Below, one piece after another: positions 1 through 6,785 of a stretch of 49,409 bases of DNA. The DNA is taken from assembly GCF_030063355.1 (NCBI RefSeq), contig NZ_JASISZ010000006.1, positions 158,295 through 207,703 of the forward strand, given 5' to 3'. Each line of letters starts with the position of its first letter. Within the stretch, counting starts at the first letter, position 1. The translations under genes and the position numbers were made by a program. The stretch is from Streptomyces sp. PH10-H1. GTDB lineage: Bacteria > Actinomycetota > Actinomycetes > Streptomycetales > Streptomycetaceae. A model generated the notes under the pieces. That model was not told the DNA's origin. It did no database searches and worked only from the letters and a program-made list of their open reading frames with translations.

Positions 1-32
1 CTGAAGAGGTCTGCACCGGCGACCGGGGGCGC

Positions 33-130
33 CTTACGTAAGCCGCCGGAACGCAAGCCGTCGGAACGTAGGCTGTCGGACCAAGCCGTGGGATCAAGCC
101 CTCGGATCAATCGGATCAAGCCGTCAGATC
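33..130. repeat. Imperfect short tandem repeat at the 3' end of the RDD gene
   Basis: About seven degenerate copies of a 9-15 bp unit resembling caagccgtcggaac run through here, with unit length drifting. The array lies downstream of the RDD protein stop and just enters its last codons. Nothing else is seen in the first 123 bases of the window. No function can be assigned. Confidence 0.5.
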
Positions 131-591
131 CGGACCTGGACGGCCTTCACGGCCTTGTCGTGCAGGCCACGCCCGTCGCGGTCCCACACCAGCGCCGGGA
201 TCACGAGCAGCAGCAGGACCGTGCGCAGTACCACCGCGCCGAGTCCCAGCCGCCCGCCGTCCACCCGGACCACCCGCAGCCCGAGCAGCCGCTTGCCGGG
301 CGTACTTCCGACGGTGCCGAGGGTCAGCACGCTCAGCACGCCGAACAGCCCCAGCGTCCAGGGATTGGCCGCCTGCACGTCACGGTGTGCGATCAGGCCG
401 TATGCGATCACCAGGCACATCATCCAGTCGATGAACACCGCCACGAAGCGCCGGCCGGCCGTGGCCAGTGAGCCCGGCCCGTCCTTCGGCAGCCCCAGCC
501 GCTCGCCCCGGTATCCGAAATCCGTGCCCATCTGCTCGGCCGCCGCGCGCGGTCCGGAGAGCCACGACCCGAGTGCATCCCTGTTGTCCAC
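124..591 (-). CDS. RDD family integral membrane protein
   Basis: The product is about 155 residues and has the RDD-domain layout. A soluble N-terminal stretch (VDNRDALGSWLSGPRAAAEQ) is followed by an Arg residue entering a first hydrophobic segment (RRFVAVFIDWMMCLVIAYG). Further membrane segments and the charged ...TPGKRLLGLRVVRVDGGRLG loop precede the last helix. The family is poorly understood; some members are linked to ion or solute transport. I chose the GTG at 591 because the protein family usually begins at this DNR.. sequence and a G-rich stretch (ggtggacgg) lies directly before it. In-frame codons continue up to 651, so a 20-residue longer form is possible. The gene is divergent from glnA, an arrangement seen around glnA in other streptomycetes. 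Confidence 0.85.
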   Translation of the reverse strand: MDNRDALGSWLSGPRAAAEQMGTDFGYRGERLGLPKDGPGSLATAGRRFVAVFIDWMMCLVIAYGLIAHRDVQAANPWTLGLFGVLSVLTLGTVGSTPGKRLLGLRVVRVDGGRLGLGAVVLRTVLLLLVIPALVWDRDGRGLHDKAVKAVQVRI

Positions 592-668
592 CCGTCCACC
601 GTACTGTGCCGCCCGGGTCACTCGTACGGTGCCTTCTCGCCTCCCGCGCACCGCCTACGGCGTAGCGG

Positions 669-706
669 TTAACGTCGTAGAAACAAATGGGTCATGCTTG
701 GGAAAT
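669..706 (+). promoter_or_regulatory. GlnR operator of glnA (four half-sites, 11-bp phased)
   Basis: Four half-sites start exactly 11 bp apart: ttaac (669), gaaac (680), gtcat (691) and gaaat (702). They match the known actinomycete GlnR pattern gTnAC-n6-GaAAC, given twice with a 22-bp period. The array lies about 100 bp upstream of the glnA start, between glnA and the divergent RDD gene, where GlnR is known to activate or repress glnA according to nitrogen supply. The first box has t instead of g at position 1 and the second box ends in t instead of c in both halves. Confidence 0.8.
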
Positions 707-803
707 CCCTGATCCCTATGGTCGGGCCCAGCGTGCGCCATCGCACTGGCCGCGCCCCGTATTGCCATCCCGGACTCTCGGAGCCGGGTCTAGGAGGAGT
801 TGG

Positions 804-2213
804 ATGTTCCAGAACGCCGACGACGTCAAGAAGTTCATCGCAGACGAGGACGTCAAGTTCGTAGACGTCCGCTTCTGTGACCTGCCCGGAGCCATGCAGC
901 ACTTCACGGTCCCGGTCGGTACCTTCGACCCGACCGAGACGCTCATGTTCGACGGGTCGTCGATCCGCGGCTTCCAGGCCATCCACGAGTCCGACATGGC
1001 GCTCGTCCCGGACCTCACCACGTCACGCCTGGACGCGTTCCGCAAGGACAAGACGCTCAACATCAACTTCTTCATCCACGACCCGATCACCGGCGAGCAG
1101 TACAGCCGTGACCCGCGGAACGTGGCGAAGAAGGCCGAGGCCTACCTCGCGTCGTCCGGCATCGCCGACACCGCGTACTTCGGCCCCGAGGCCGAGTTCT
1201 ACGTGTTCGACAGCGTGCGCTTCGCGACCAACGCCAACGAGTCGTACTACCACATCGACTCCGAGGCCGGCGCCTGGAACACCGGTTCCGAAGAGAACAA
1301 CCGCGGCTACAAGGTCAAGTACAAGGGCGGCTACTTCCCCGTCCCGCCGGTCGACCACTTCGCCGACCTCCGTGCTGAGATCTCCCTGGAGCTGGAAGCC
1401 TCCGGCCTGCAGGTCGAGCGCCAGCACCACGAGGTGGGCACGGCCGGCCAGGCCGAGATCAACTACAAGTTCAACACGCTGCTCGCCGCGGCCGACGACC
1501 TCATGCTCTTCAAGTACATCGTGAAGAACGTCGCCTGGCGCAACGGCAAGACCGCGACCTTCATGCCGAAGCCAATCTTCGGCGACAACGGCTCTGGCAT
1601 GCACGTCCACCAGTCGCTGTGGACCGACGGCGTGCCGCTCTTCTACGACGAGCAGGGCTACGCGGGCCTCTCGGACACCGCCCGCTACTACATCGGCGGC
1701 ATCCTCAAGCACGCGCCGTCGCTGCTCGCCTTCACCAACCCGACGGTGAACTCGTACCACCGTCTGGTGCCCGGCTTCGAGGCCCCGGTCAACCTGGTCT
1801 ACTCCCAGCGCAACCGCTCCGCCGCGATCCGCATCCCGATCACGGGCGCCAACCCCAAGGCGAAGCGCATCGAGTTCCGCGCGCCCGACCCGTCGTCCAA
1901 CCCGTACCTCGCCTTCTCCGCGCTGCTCATGGCCGGCCTCGACGGCATCAAGAACAAGATCGAGCCGGCCGAGCCCGTCGACAAGGACCTCTACGAGCTC
2001 GCCCCCGAAGAGCACGCGGGCGTCCCCCAGGTCCCCACCTCGCTCCCCGCCGTCCTCGAAGCCCTCGAGAACGACCACGAGTACCTCCAGGCCGGCGGTG
2101 TCTTCACCAACGACCTGATCGAGACCTGGATCGACTACAAGCGCACCCAGGAGATCGCCCCGATCGCCCTGCGCCCGCACCCGCACGAGTTCGAGATGTA
2201 CTTCGACCTCTAA
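804..2213 (+). CDS. glnA: Glutamine synthetase type I (GSI-beta, adenylylatable)
   Basis: Catalyses ATP-dependent amidation of glutamate to glutamine as a cytoplasmic dodecamer and is the main ammonium-assimilating enzyme. The product is 469 residues, the usual GSI length. The ATG at 804 is preceded by a strong aggaggag ribosome site (792-799); codons further upstream are open but lack such a site. Visible signatures are [10 protein letters not shown] near the start, the metal-binding [18 protein letters not shown], the ATP-site [18 protein letters not shown] and NRSAAIRIP. Codon 397 is TAC within DLYELA, which places the adenylylation tyrosine at the canonical Tyr397, so GlnE (also in this window) can be expected to modify it. 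Transcription is probably controlled by GlnR at 669-706. The last 17 bases recur at 6091-6107, which suggests that something inserted at its 3' end. Confidence 0.98.
   Translation: MFQNADDVKKFIADEDVKFVDVRFCDLPGAMQHFTVPVGTFDPTETLMFDGSSIRGFQAIHESDMALVPDLTTSRLDAFRKDKTLNINFFIHDPITGEQYSRDPRNVAKKAEAYLASSGIADTAYFGPEAEFYVFDSVRFATNANESYYHIDSEAGAWNTGSEENNRGYKVKYKGGYFPVPPVDHFADLRAEISLELEASGLQVERQHHEVGTAGQAEINYKFNTLLAAADDLMLFKYIVKNVAWRNGKTATFMPKPIFGDNGSGMHVHQSLWTDGVPLFYDEQGYAGLSDTARYYIGGILKHAPSLLAFTNPTVNSYHRLVPGFEAPVNLVYSQRNRSAAIRIPITGANPKAKRIEFRAPDPSSNPYLAFSALLMAGLDGIKNKIEPAEPVDKDLYELAPEEHAGVPQVPTSLPAVLEALENDHEYLQAGGVFTNDLIETWIDYKRTQEIAPIALRPHPHEFEMYFDL
2197..2213 (+). repeat. Direct repeat copy 1: last 17 bp of glnA including stop
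   Basis: The 17 bases tgtacttcgacctctaa end glnA here and occur again, in the same orientation, at 6091-6107. Extending three bases leftward gives 19 of 20 identical. The starts are 3,894 bp apart. This is the pattern left by integration of an element into the 3' end of a gene with regeneration of that end. It is treated as a putative attL core. Confidence 0.65.
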
Positions 2214-2315
2214 ACGGCCCGGTCCGCCGACCTGGCGCGATCCCCCCAGAGGCCCCCTGGCCTGCGGAAACAGCCTTCATCAGTTTCCACTGATCACGAC
2301 CTCTTTCCACCTTCA

Positions 2316-2336
2316 GGTGCACCTGCAGTGCACCGG
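2316..2336 (+). repeat. 21-bp dyad, left copy (possible arm site)
   Basis: This block contains the inverted repeat ggtgca / tgcacc. It matches 6024-6044 at 19 of 21 positions, the two differences being central (tg here, ca there). It sits 103 bp inside the left glnA-end repeat, and its partner sits 47 bp inside the right one. That placement would suit integrase arm-type sites, but this is inference. Confidence 0.5.
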
Positions 2337-2377
2337 AAGGCGGAACGCCTGACGAAGAGTCAGTGAAGCTGGATTGG

Positions 2378-2418
2378 CTGAGCCCTGGCACCCTCTCACG
2401 GAGGGTGCCAGGGCTCAG
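2378..2418 (+). terminator. Strong hairpin downstream of glnA
   Basis: An 18-bp perfect stem (2378-2395 with 2401-2418) closes a 5-nt loop (tcacg) and is followed by a ttgctt stretch. It is well placed to end glnA transcription and could also act on the convergent ATP-grasp fragment. A second terminator-like hairpin at 6129-6182 follows the duplicated glnA end. Confidence 0.85.
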
Positions 2419-2465
2419 TTGCTTCATCAGGGGGCAAACATTGGCAACTGGCGGCGGAGGGCGCG

Positions 2466-2865
2466 TCAGAGGGCGGGGGTGACGTCCAGGACGTAGAGGG
2501 CAGCCAACTCACGTACTCGTTGGTCCACCATCGCCTCGTTCTCCGCTCGCAGGAAGACGAGCCCCGTCGTGGCTGAGGAGTCCAGCGTGGAGCCGATCAC
2601 GTCGCCCACGGCGTACTTCATATAGGCGCTGACGGCGCCGGGGATCTGCAGGAGGGTGTCCGTGTCGACGATGTGCCTGATCTTGCCCGGACGGATGGGG
2701 AGGTCACAGTTCACAACGATGCCCGGGGTGTCCGTGCGCTCCCAGTCGGGGGGGGAGGCCGAGGGATGAGGCCAGGAATGCGGCCCAGATGTCCACTCCG
2801 TGCTGTAGTTTCACGGCCTCCGCGATTGAGGTGCCCCGAAGTCTCCGGACAGAGACCCAATATGA
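2466..2865 (-). pseudogene. C-terminal fragment of an ATP-grasp-like protein, frameshifted
   Basis: Two reading frames together give one plausible ATP-grasp C-terminal region. The upstream frame reads AEAVKLQHGVDIWAAFLASS then LGLPP. The downstream frame reads DWERTDTPGIVVNCDLPIRP and continues through YAVGDVIGSTLDSSATTG to the stop at 2466. They join across a run of eight G (2748-2755), a typical slippage site. The ATP-binding core and start are missing; homology fades at about 2865, where the insertion-sequence remnant begins. Assignment to the ATP-grasp superfamily rests on the general pattern of this C-terminal region and is moderate. It looks like a disrupted gene rather than an active one. 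Confidence 0.55.
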
Positions 2866-2904
2866 TCTCTGTTCAAAGGAAGCGAGACAACGCACCGCCG
2901 ATCA

Positions 2905-3530
2905 CCGGTAAGTGACAAGTTCGAGTTCATCGATCAGATGCGGCTCGACGCTGCGGGTACGCCTTCCCCGTCGAATTCATGGGCACCAAACTTCATGTCT
3001 CCCGCTCCGGCTACTACGAGTGGCGTGACAGGCCGGAATCCGCCACTGCAAATCGCCGGGAAGAGCTTAGAGTTCTCATTTCAAAGATATTCGAGGATTC
3101 CGACAGCAGAGACGGGTACCGACGCGTGCACGCCCAGCTTCGCCGCTGGGACGTGCAGGCAGGAGCGGAGCTGGTCCGCCAGCTCATGCGAGAGCTCGGT
3201 CTGGTCCCCTGCCAGCCCAAGCCCAAGCGGTTCAGCCTGACCAAGGTCGGCCTGCCGTTCCCCGTCCCTGACCTCGTCGCCCGCAACTTCACCGCCGATA
3301 GACCGGGCGAGAAGATGGTCGGGGACATCACCTATATCCCGACCGGCGAGGGATGGCTCTATTTGGCGACCGTTATCGACTGCTGCACCAGGAATGCGGC
3401 ACGCAATCGGAAGCTCGCAAAGAAGGCCATATTCCACTCCGACCGCGGCAGCAACTACATGTCCGCCGAATATGGGAAGACTCTCGATCAACTCGACCTC
3501 CGCCGCTCGGCCGGCCGCACAGGAATCTGT
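2905..3530 (+). mobile_element. IS3-family orfB (transposase) remnant
   Basis: The sequence encodes a recognisable IS3-group orfB: DKFEFIDQMRLDAAG, then GTKLHVSRSGYYEWRDRP, the HTH-21-like DGYRRVHAQLRRWDV, and the rve core GDITYIPTGEGWLYLATVID with HSDRGSNY. It is broken in at least three ways. One base is missing near 2959, so the N-terminus and body are in different frames. About 20 codons normally lying between DCCTR and AARNRKL are absent near 3392-3396. Homology stops near SAGRTGICY at about 3530, before the catalytic Glu region. No orfA and no complete terminal repeats were found. It cannot encode an active transposase. Confidence 0.85.
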
Positions 3531-3694
3531 TACGAACGACGCGGCGCGGGAGCTCTCTTCGCCGCGCGCTTTGCCGGAGCCGGGACGCGCCCCGCCGGCT
3601 GTCCACGGTGGTGATGGCAACGCGTGTCCGGAACGGTCACTCGGTTCTTGCAGAGCGTCCCGTCGTCCGTCTGCGCACGGCATTTGTAGGCCAT
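3530..3694 (-). CDS. Small Cys/His-rich protein, possible zinc-binding
   Basis: The product is 54 residues, starting MAYKCRAQTDDGTLCKNRV. It has a C-x9-C...C-x-x-x-H-like arrangement (KCRAQTDDGTLCKN, TRCHHHRG) followed by a basic Ala/Pro/Lys/Arg tail. Short proteins with this KCxA...GxxCKN...RCxxH pattern are common in actinobacteria and are thought to bind zinc; their role is unknown. The start is uncertain, since in-frame ATG and TTG codons lie upstream at 3715 and 3730 and none has a convincing ribosome site. The 3' end abuts the IS3 remnant, so the C-terminus may have been altered by that insertion. Confidence 0.5.
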   Translation of the reverse strand: MAYKCRAQTDDGTLCKNRVTVPDTRCHHHRGQPAGRVPAPAKRAAKRAPAPRRS

Positions 3695-3855
3695 GGCCGG
3701 AGTGTGACGACACATACCAATTGCCAACAACAGTGCCTATTCAGCCAATTCCGCAACGAAGTGTTGCCGAGGACCGCTACAGGCACGGCTCCCCTACTGG
3801 CAGCACAGAGCCGGAGGCAACCAGCAGGTGCCGCCCACTGTTCCTTGACCTCCGA

Positions 3856-3879
3856 GAGGGCGTTATGAGGCTTTATGTC
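3856..3879. repeat. Left inverted repeat of an IS-like unit
   Basis: This 24-bp sequence (gagggcgttatgaggctt...) matches the reverse complement of 5988-6011 at 21 of 24 positions. Both ends point outward around a 2,156-bp segment that has transposase fragments close to each end. No obvious target-site duplication flanks the pair. Confidence 0.7.
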
Positions 3880-3933
3880 GGTCTCGTTCTTGGGGTTGGG
3901 TGAGGTTCGCTGGTCGCGGGTTCGTAGTCGGCG

Positions 3934-4128
3934 CTACGGGTGGGGCTGGGCGAACAAGCCGGGTTCGGGCTCGGTGAGGATCCCCCGGCCGACCAGACGC
4001 TTGAGCTTGAACCGGATGCCTTCGTGTTCTTCGGCAGGATGGGCAGGTCGAGGGCCTCGCACAGGCCCCGGACACGCATCGACCGACCGGTGTCGGCGAA
4101 GACTTGAGAGGTATCGACAACGCACCCC
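3934..4128 (-). pseudogene. Winged-helix C-terminal fragment of a transposon-associated protein
   Basis: The fragment reads VVDTSQVFADTGRSMRVRGL then CEALDLPILPKNT, and continues in another frame with EEHEGIRFKLKRLVGRGIL and TEPEPGLFAQPHP. This is a small helix-turn-helix region commonly found at the end of hypothetical proteins beside Streptomyces insertion sequences. The frame changes near 4020, and no N-terminal part is recognisable upstream. Its stop-proximal end lies just inside the left inverted repeat, which suits an IS-linked gene reading towards that end. It is non-functional as it stands. Confidence 0.55.
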
Positions 4129-4295
4129 AGTCGGCCCCCACCGGGCCTGGCGTCGTGCCTCCGGCCCCCGCGGAGCGCTGTTGACGCGGCAGCGGTGGAA
4201 GAGAAGGTGCCTCACCCGCGCGACATCCTGACGTCTCACGTAGTCATGAGGGGTATGCACGGGGATCACAGAACAAGAGAACAGGCGGGGACCGA

Positions 4296-4802
4296 GTGAA
4301 ATCAGCACAGGAGGATGAGTACCTGGAGTTCGTGGCCGCGAGGGCGAAGGCGCTGTACCGCTCGGCGTACGTACTCGCGGCCGGCGACACGCATCTTGCC
4401 GAGGACCTGGTCCAGGAAGCCCTCAGCCGGGTGTACATGCACTGGAAGCGGGTGGCCGGTGCGGACAGCCCGGCGGCCTACGCCCAGACGGTTCTGGTCC
4501 GCACCTTCCTCAGCCTGCGGCGTCGGCGAAGCACCGGCGAGCGCCCCATCGGGAACATGCCCGACAGTGCGGCGTCCGGCCCGGACGCCGCACTGCGGCT
4601 GACCCTGCTGGACGCGCTCGGCCAACTGCCGCCCCGCGACCGGGCAGTGCTGCTTCTGCGCTACTGGGAGGACCGCAGCATCGAGGAGACCGCCCAGATG
4701 CTCAAGCTGAGCAGCAGCGCGGTCCGCTCCCAGGGCACCCGGGCACTCGGCAGGCTGCGCGCGTTGCTCGGCGACAGCTTGTCCTACCTGGTTCCGCACT
4801 GA
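4296..4802 (+). CDS. RNA polymerase sigma factor, SigE-family ECF type
   Basis: The product is 168 residues. Region 2 is visible in the first third (RSAYVLAAGDTHLAEDLVQE, then ALSRVYMHW). Region 4 is near the end (LPPRDRAVLLLRYWEDRSIE, then ETAQMLKLSSSAVRSQGTRA). The length and sequence suit the SigE-like subgroup of extracytoplasmic-function sigma factors, numerous in Streptomyces. Translation probably starts at the GTG at 4296 behind an aggcgggg site. It lies 66 bp upstream of a single-pass membrane protein on the same strand, an arrangement that usually marks a sigma factor and its regulator or signal partner. The pair sits between the opposed inverted repeats and has intact frames, in contrast to the debris around it. 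Its regulon is unknown. Confidence 0.9.
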   Translation: MKSAQEDEYLEFVAARAKALYRSAYVLAAGDTHLAEDLVQEALSRVYMHWKRVAGADSPAAYAQTVLVRTFLSLRRRRSTGERPIGNMPDSAASGPDAALRLTLLDALGQLPPRDRAVLLLRYWEDRSIEETAQMLKLSSSAVRSQGTRALGRLRALLGDSLSYLVPH

Positions 4803-4868
4803 GCACCGGTGCACGCAGGTCGAGACCGCCGCAAAGCCCCCATCAGCGACAGAAAAGGTGACGCCAGC

Positions 4869-5672
4869 ATGCCGTTCGAAGCAGACCTCGCACATGCCCT
4901 GGACCGTACGACCGACTCCCTCGAACCCGATCTCACCGCGCTCCTGAGCGGAGCCGTCGAGCGCGGGCGGAGTCGTCGGCGTCGGCGCAGCGCCGGCGTC
5001 ATCGCCGGGGTCGGCGCCTGCGCCGTGATCGCGGCAGCCGGCCTGGTGATCCCCGGCGCGCTCGCCGGGACCCGCTCCGCAGGCTCCGACATCGAGCCGG
5101 TGGCGCTGGCGATGCCCCGTTCTGCGATCACCGGCACCCAGATGGTCCAGGCCCTGGAGAGGACGTTCCCCGGGGGCCGGTTCAGCCAGGTGACCGGACA
5201 GAGCAACAACCCCTCGGATCCGTCCGGCGGGTACGTCGCAAACGGTGAACTGGTCGTCGACGACGGGCACGGCGCCGCCATGGTCGGTGTCTCGGCCGTG
5301 CGGCTCAAGCTGCCGCTCAGGGACGGCGACGGGCTGAACTGCGAGCGCACGCCCGCGCGTGCCGCAGGTGACACCTGCGCGCTGAGCGAGCTGCCGAGCA
5401 GTGCCGCGATTCCCGGCGGGGCCGTGGTGATGTCGGAGCAGAACGCGGCCGAGCACCCGGCTCGTGCCGACACCGCCCGCCGCTGGACGGTGACGGTGAC
5501 TCTGAAGTCGACCGGCGCGCAGCTTCAGCTGGTGGAGTGGAACAGCACCGGCGGCGGCAGCGGCGCCCACGCGCCAAAGCCGACCCGTGCCGCTCCCCCG
5601 CTCTCCGAGCAGCAGGCGGTGGCCGCACTCACCGGTGCCGCCTGGGCGCCCATCCTCGGCGCCGTCGGCTGA
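4869..5672 (+). CDS. Single-pass membrane protein, candidate sigma-factor partner
   Basis: The product is 267 residues. The ATG at 4869 has an aaaggtg site upstream; reading from 4809 is possible but has none. The N-terminal region is short and cytoplasmic (MPFEADLAHALDRTTDSLEP), followed by the basic run RGRSRRRRRSAG. One transmembrane segment follows (AGVIAGVGACAVIAAAGLVI). The extracytoplasmic domain of about 200 residues includes two cysteines that could pair (LNCER, DTCALS). No zinc-binding anti-sigma motif was seen, so it should be read as a candidate regulator of the adjacent sigma factor on the strength of position and topology only. The gene ends next to the truncated IS5-like transposase. 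Confidence 0.75.
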   Translation: MPFEADLAHALDRTTDSLEPDLTALLSGAVERGRSRRRRRSAGVIAGVGACAVIAAAGLVIPGALAGTRSAGSDIEPVALAMPRSAITGTQMVQALERTFPGGRFSQVTGQSNNPSDPSGGYVANGELVVDDGHGAAMVGVSAVRLKLPLRDGDGLNCERTPARAAGDTCALSELPSSAAIPGGAVVMSEQNAAEHPARADTARRWTVTVTLKSTGAQLQLVEWNSTGGGSGAHAPKPTRAAPPLSEQQAVAALTGAAWAPILGAVG

Positions 5673-5721
5673 CCCATTGCCATGCCGAAAATGGGGGCAG
5701 AACCTCCATGACCTGCCGCGC

Positions 5722-5910
5722 TGGCAGGTAGGCCCACTGACAGCCCGTCCGGGACTGATACAGGATCGCGTTGACGATCTCACGCATCTCGTACCCGCCC
5801 TCGTGGCCCGTGGCCGAGGGACGCCCGGCCTTCCACGCAGCCGGCACGGGCTCGATCAACGCCCAACGCTCGTCGGATAAGTCGCTCGGGTACGGCTTGC
5901 GCTCACTCAC
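5722..5910 (-). mobile_element. IS5-family transposase, N-terminal fragment
   Basis: From the GTG at 5910 the product reads MSERKPYPSDLSDERWALIE, then EMREIVNAILYQSRTGCQW. This is the well-conserved start of IS5-group (DUF4096-type) transposases from Streptomyces. Similarity stops after about 63 residues (...CQWAYLP), and the open frame then runs into unrelated sequence near the end of the membrane-protein gene. The DDE catalytic domain is gone. The start lies about 80 bp inside the right inverted repeat at 5988-6011. A TTA codon is present near the start. Confidence 0.85.
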
Positions 5911-5987
5911 CCCGCCACCCCAACACGACCAAGCCGACCGACCAGCAGAATCGCTCCAGGCTCACACGATCAGGCGAACACAGAACG

Positions 5988-6011
5988 GAAATCAAGCCTC
6001 ATAACACCCTC
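5988..6011. repeat. Right inverted repeat of an IS-like unit
   Basis: The reverse complement (gagggtgttatgaggctt...) matches the left copy at 3856-3879 at 21 of 24 positions. It lies just upstream of the IS5-family transposase fragment, as expected for the start-proximal end of such an element. Confidence 0.7.
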
Positions 6012-6023
6012 CAACACCCCGCC

Positions 6024-6044
6024 GGTGCACCCACAGTGCACCGG
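6024..6044 (+). repeat. 21-bp dyad, right copy (possible arm site)
   Basis: This copy matches 2316-2336 at 19 of 21 positions and has slightly longer self-complementary arms (ccggtgca / tgcaccgg, counting two bases to the left). It is 47 bp inside the right glnA-end repeat. Confidence 0.5.
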
Positions 6045-6090
6045 TAGCCCTCAGGCGCCTTACTTGAGCAGGTCAGAGAGGATTCTCAGG

Positions 6091-6107
6091 TGTACTTCGA
6101 CCTCTAA
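6091..6107 (+). repeat. Direct repeat copy 2: glnA 3'-end duplicate
   Basis: This is a second perfect copy of the final 17 bp of glnA, stop codon included, with no glnA coding sequence before it. It is followed by a terminator-like hairpin at 6129-6182. The simplest reading is that this was the original glnA end and that the copy at 2197 came with an inserted element, or the reverse. Confidence 0.65.
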
Positions 6108-6128
6108 GCCGCGGCGGCTTCATACGAA

Positions 6129-6182
6129 CCACGACCGAGCCCCGTCGTCGTCCTCATGGACGGCGGCGGGGCTCGGTCGTGG
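6129..6182. terminator. Long hairpin, likely bidirectional terminator
   Basis: Perfect 16-bp arms (6129-6144 and 6167-6182) enclose a loop that can itself form a short stem. It lies between the duplicated glnA end and the convergent SPW-protein gene, so it can end transcription from both sides. It may be the ancestral glnA terminator. Confidence 0.8.
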
Positions 6183-6220
6183 TGGTGGTTGCGGAGTGTG
6201 CCTGGGCCGGTCTGCCGCGC

Positions 6221-6661
6221 CTAGGCTTCTCTCTTGTTCTTCATCATCATGCCCGCGGCCGTGAGACCGAGCAGGCAGATGACGCCACCGATGATGATGT
6301 TGTTGACGACCGTGCCGGTTCCGGGGCTACGGGTGACCACCCACGGGGACACGATCAGCCAGATCCCGATCCCCGCGCATGCACCGCTCAGCCCCTGCAT
6401 CCGGTCCGGGACCACGGTCATGCACAGGCCCAGCACTGCGACCGCGATGCCCATGATCAGGTTGCTCAACGCCAGCTGCGGAGCCGCAGGGGCGAAGTGC
6501 ACCGTCCAGGGGGAGATGGCCGCATACAGGCCGACAAGCAGCACCAGACTGTCGACCGCTACGATCCCGCTGCTCCCGAGCACCCGGTCATACCGTTCCC
6601 GCATCTCCGATACATCAGGGTGACTCGTGATATCACCCGGGCGGTGAGAGACGTCGGCCAT
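6221..6661 (-). CDS. SPW-repeat integral membrane protein
   Basis: The product is 146 residues with four hydrophobic segments and two copies of the SPW signature, ISPW at about residues 49-52 and VSPW at about 104-107, which define the SPW family. Each motif lies in a membrane-helix pair, so the protein is a duplicated two-helix unit. The ATG at 6661 is preceded by an excellent aaaggagg site (6669-6677 on the complement), which overrides the longer open frame to 6724. The function of SPW proteins is not established. A small hairpin with 8-bp arms (6701-6718) lies in the probable leader. Confidence 0.9.
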   Translation of the reverse strand: MADVSHRPGDITSHPDVSEMRERYDRVLGSSGIVAVDSLVLLVGLYAAISPWTVHFAPAAPQLALSNLIMGIAVAVLGLCMTVVPDRMQGLSGACAGIGIWLIVSPWVVTRSPGTGTVVNNIIIGGVICLLGLTAAGMMMKNKREA

Positions 6662-6785
6662 GCGACTCGCCTCCTTTGGCTCATGCAAGTCTGACCGCAC
6701 TCGCGGCTGAAGCCGCGACTCCATTGTGCTCCCATATTTCCTTTATGTGTAGCTTATGCGAGAGGATCTACGGGGCCCTGAGGAC

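Noticed and set aside
687..803. Extending glnA upstream to a start at 687
   Set aside because: The extension would translate the GlnR operator, and the aggaggag site at 792-799 with the ATG at 804 gives the exact family length and places Tyr at residue 397.
1023..2186. Long open frame on the minus strand opposite glnA
   Set aside because: It is a shadow of the GC-rich glnA codons, with Val/Gly/Asp/Arg-rich low-complexity sequence and no family resemblance. The same applies to the long frames opposite the amylase, glnE, malE and glnII genes.
5711..5729. Small hairpin (7-bp arms) after the sigma-partner gene, considered as a terminator
   Set aside because: It is short, has no following T-run and lies at the junction with the transposase fragment. 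It could be chance in GC-rich DNA.
4302..5783. A 493-codon minus-strand frame opposite the sigma-factor cassette
   Set aside because: The plus strand has a clear sigma factor with regions 2 and 4; the opposite frame resembles nothing.
2214..6107. Interpreting the island as a composite transposon
   Set aside because: The flanking glnA-end repeats are in direct orientation and are not IS ends, and the insertion-sequence remnants inside belong to different families and are not paired at the edges.
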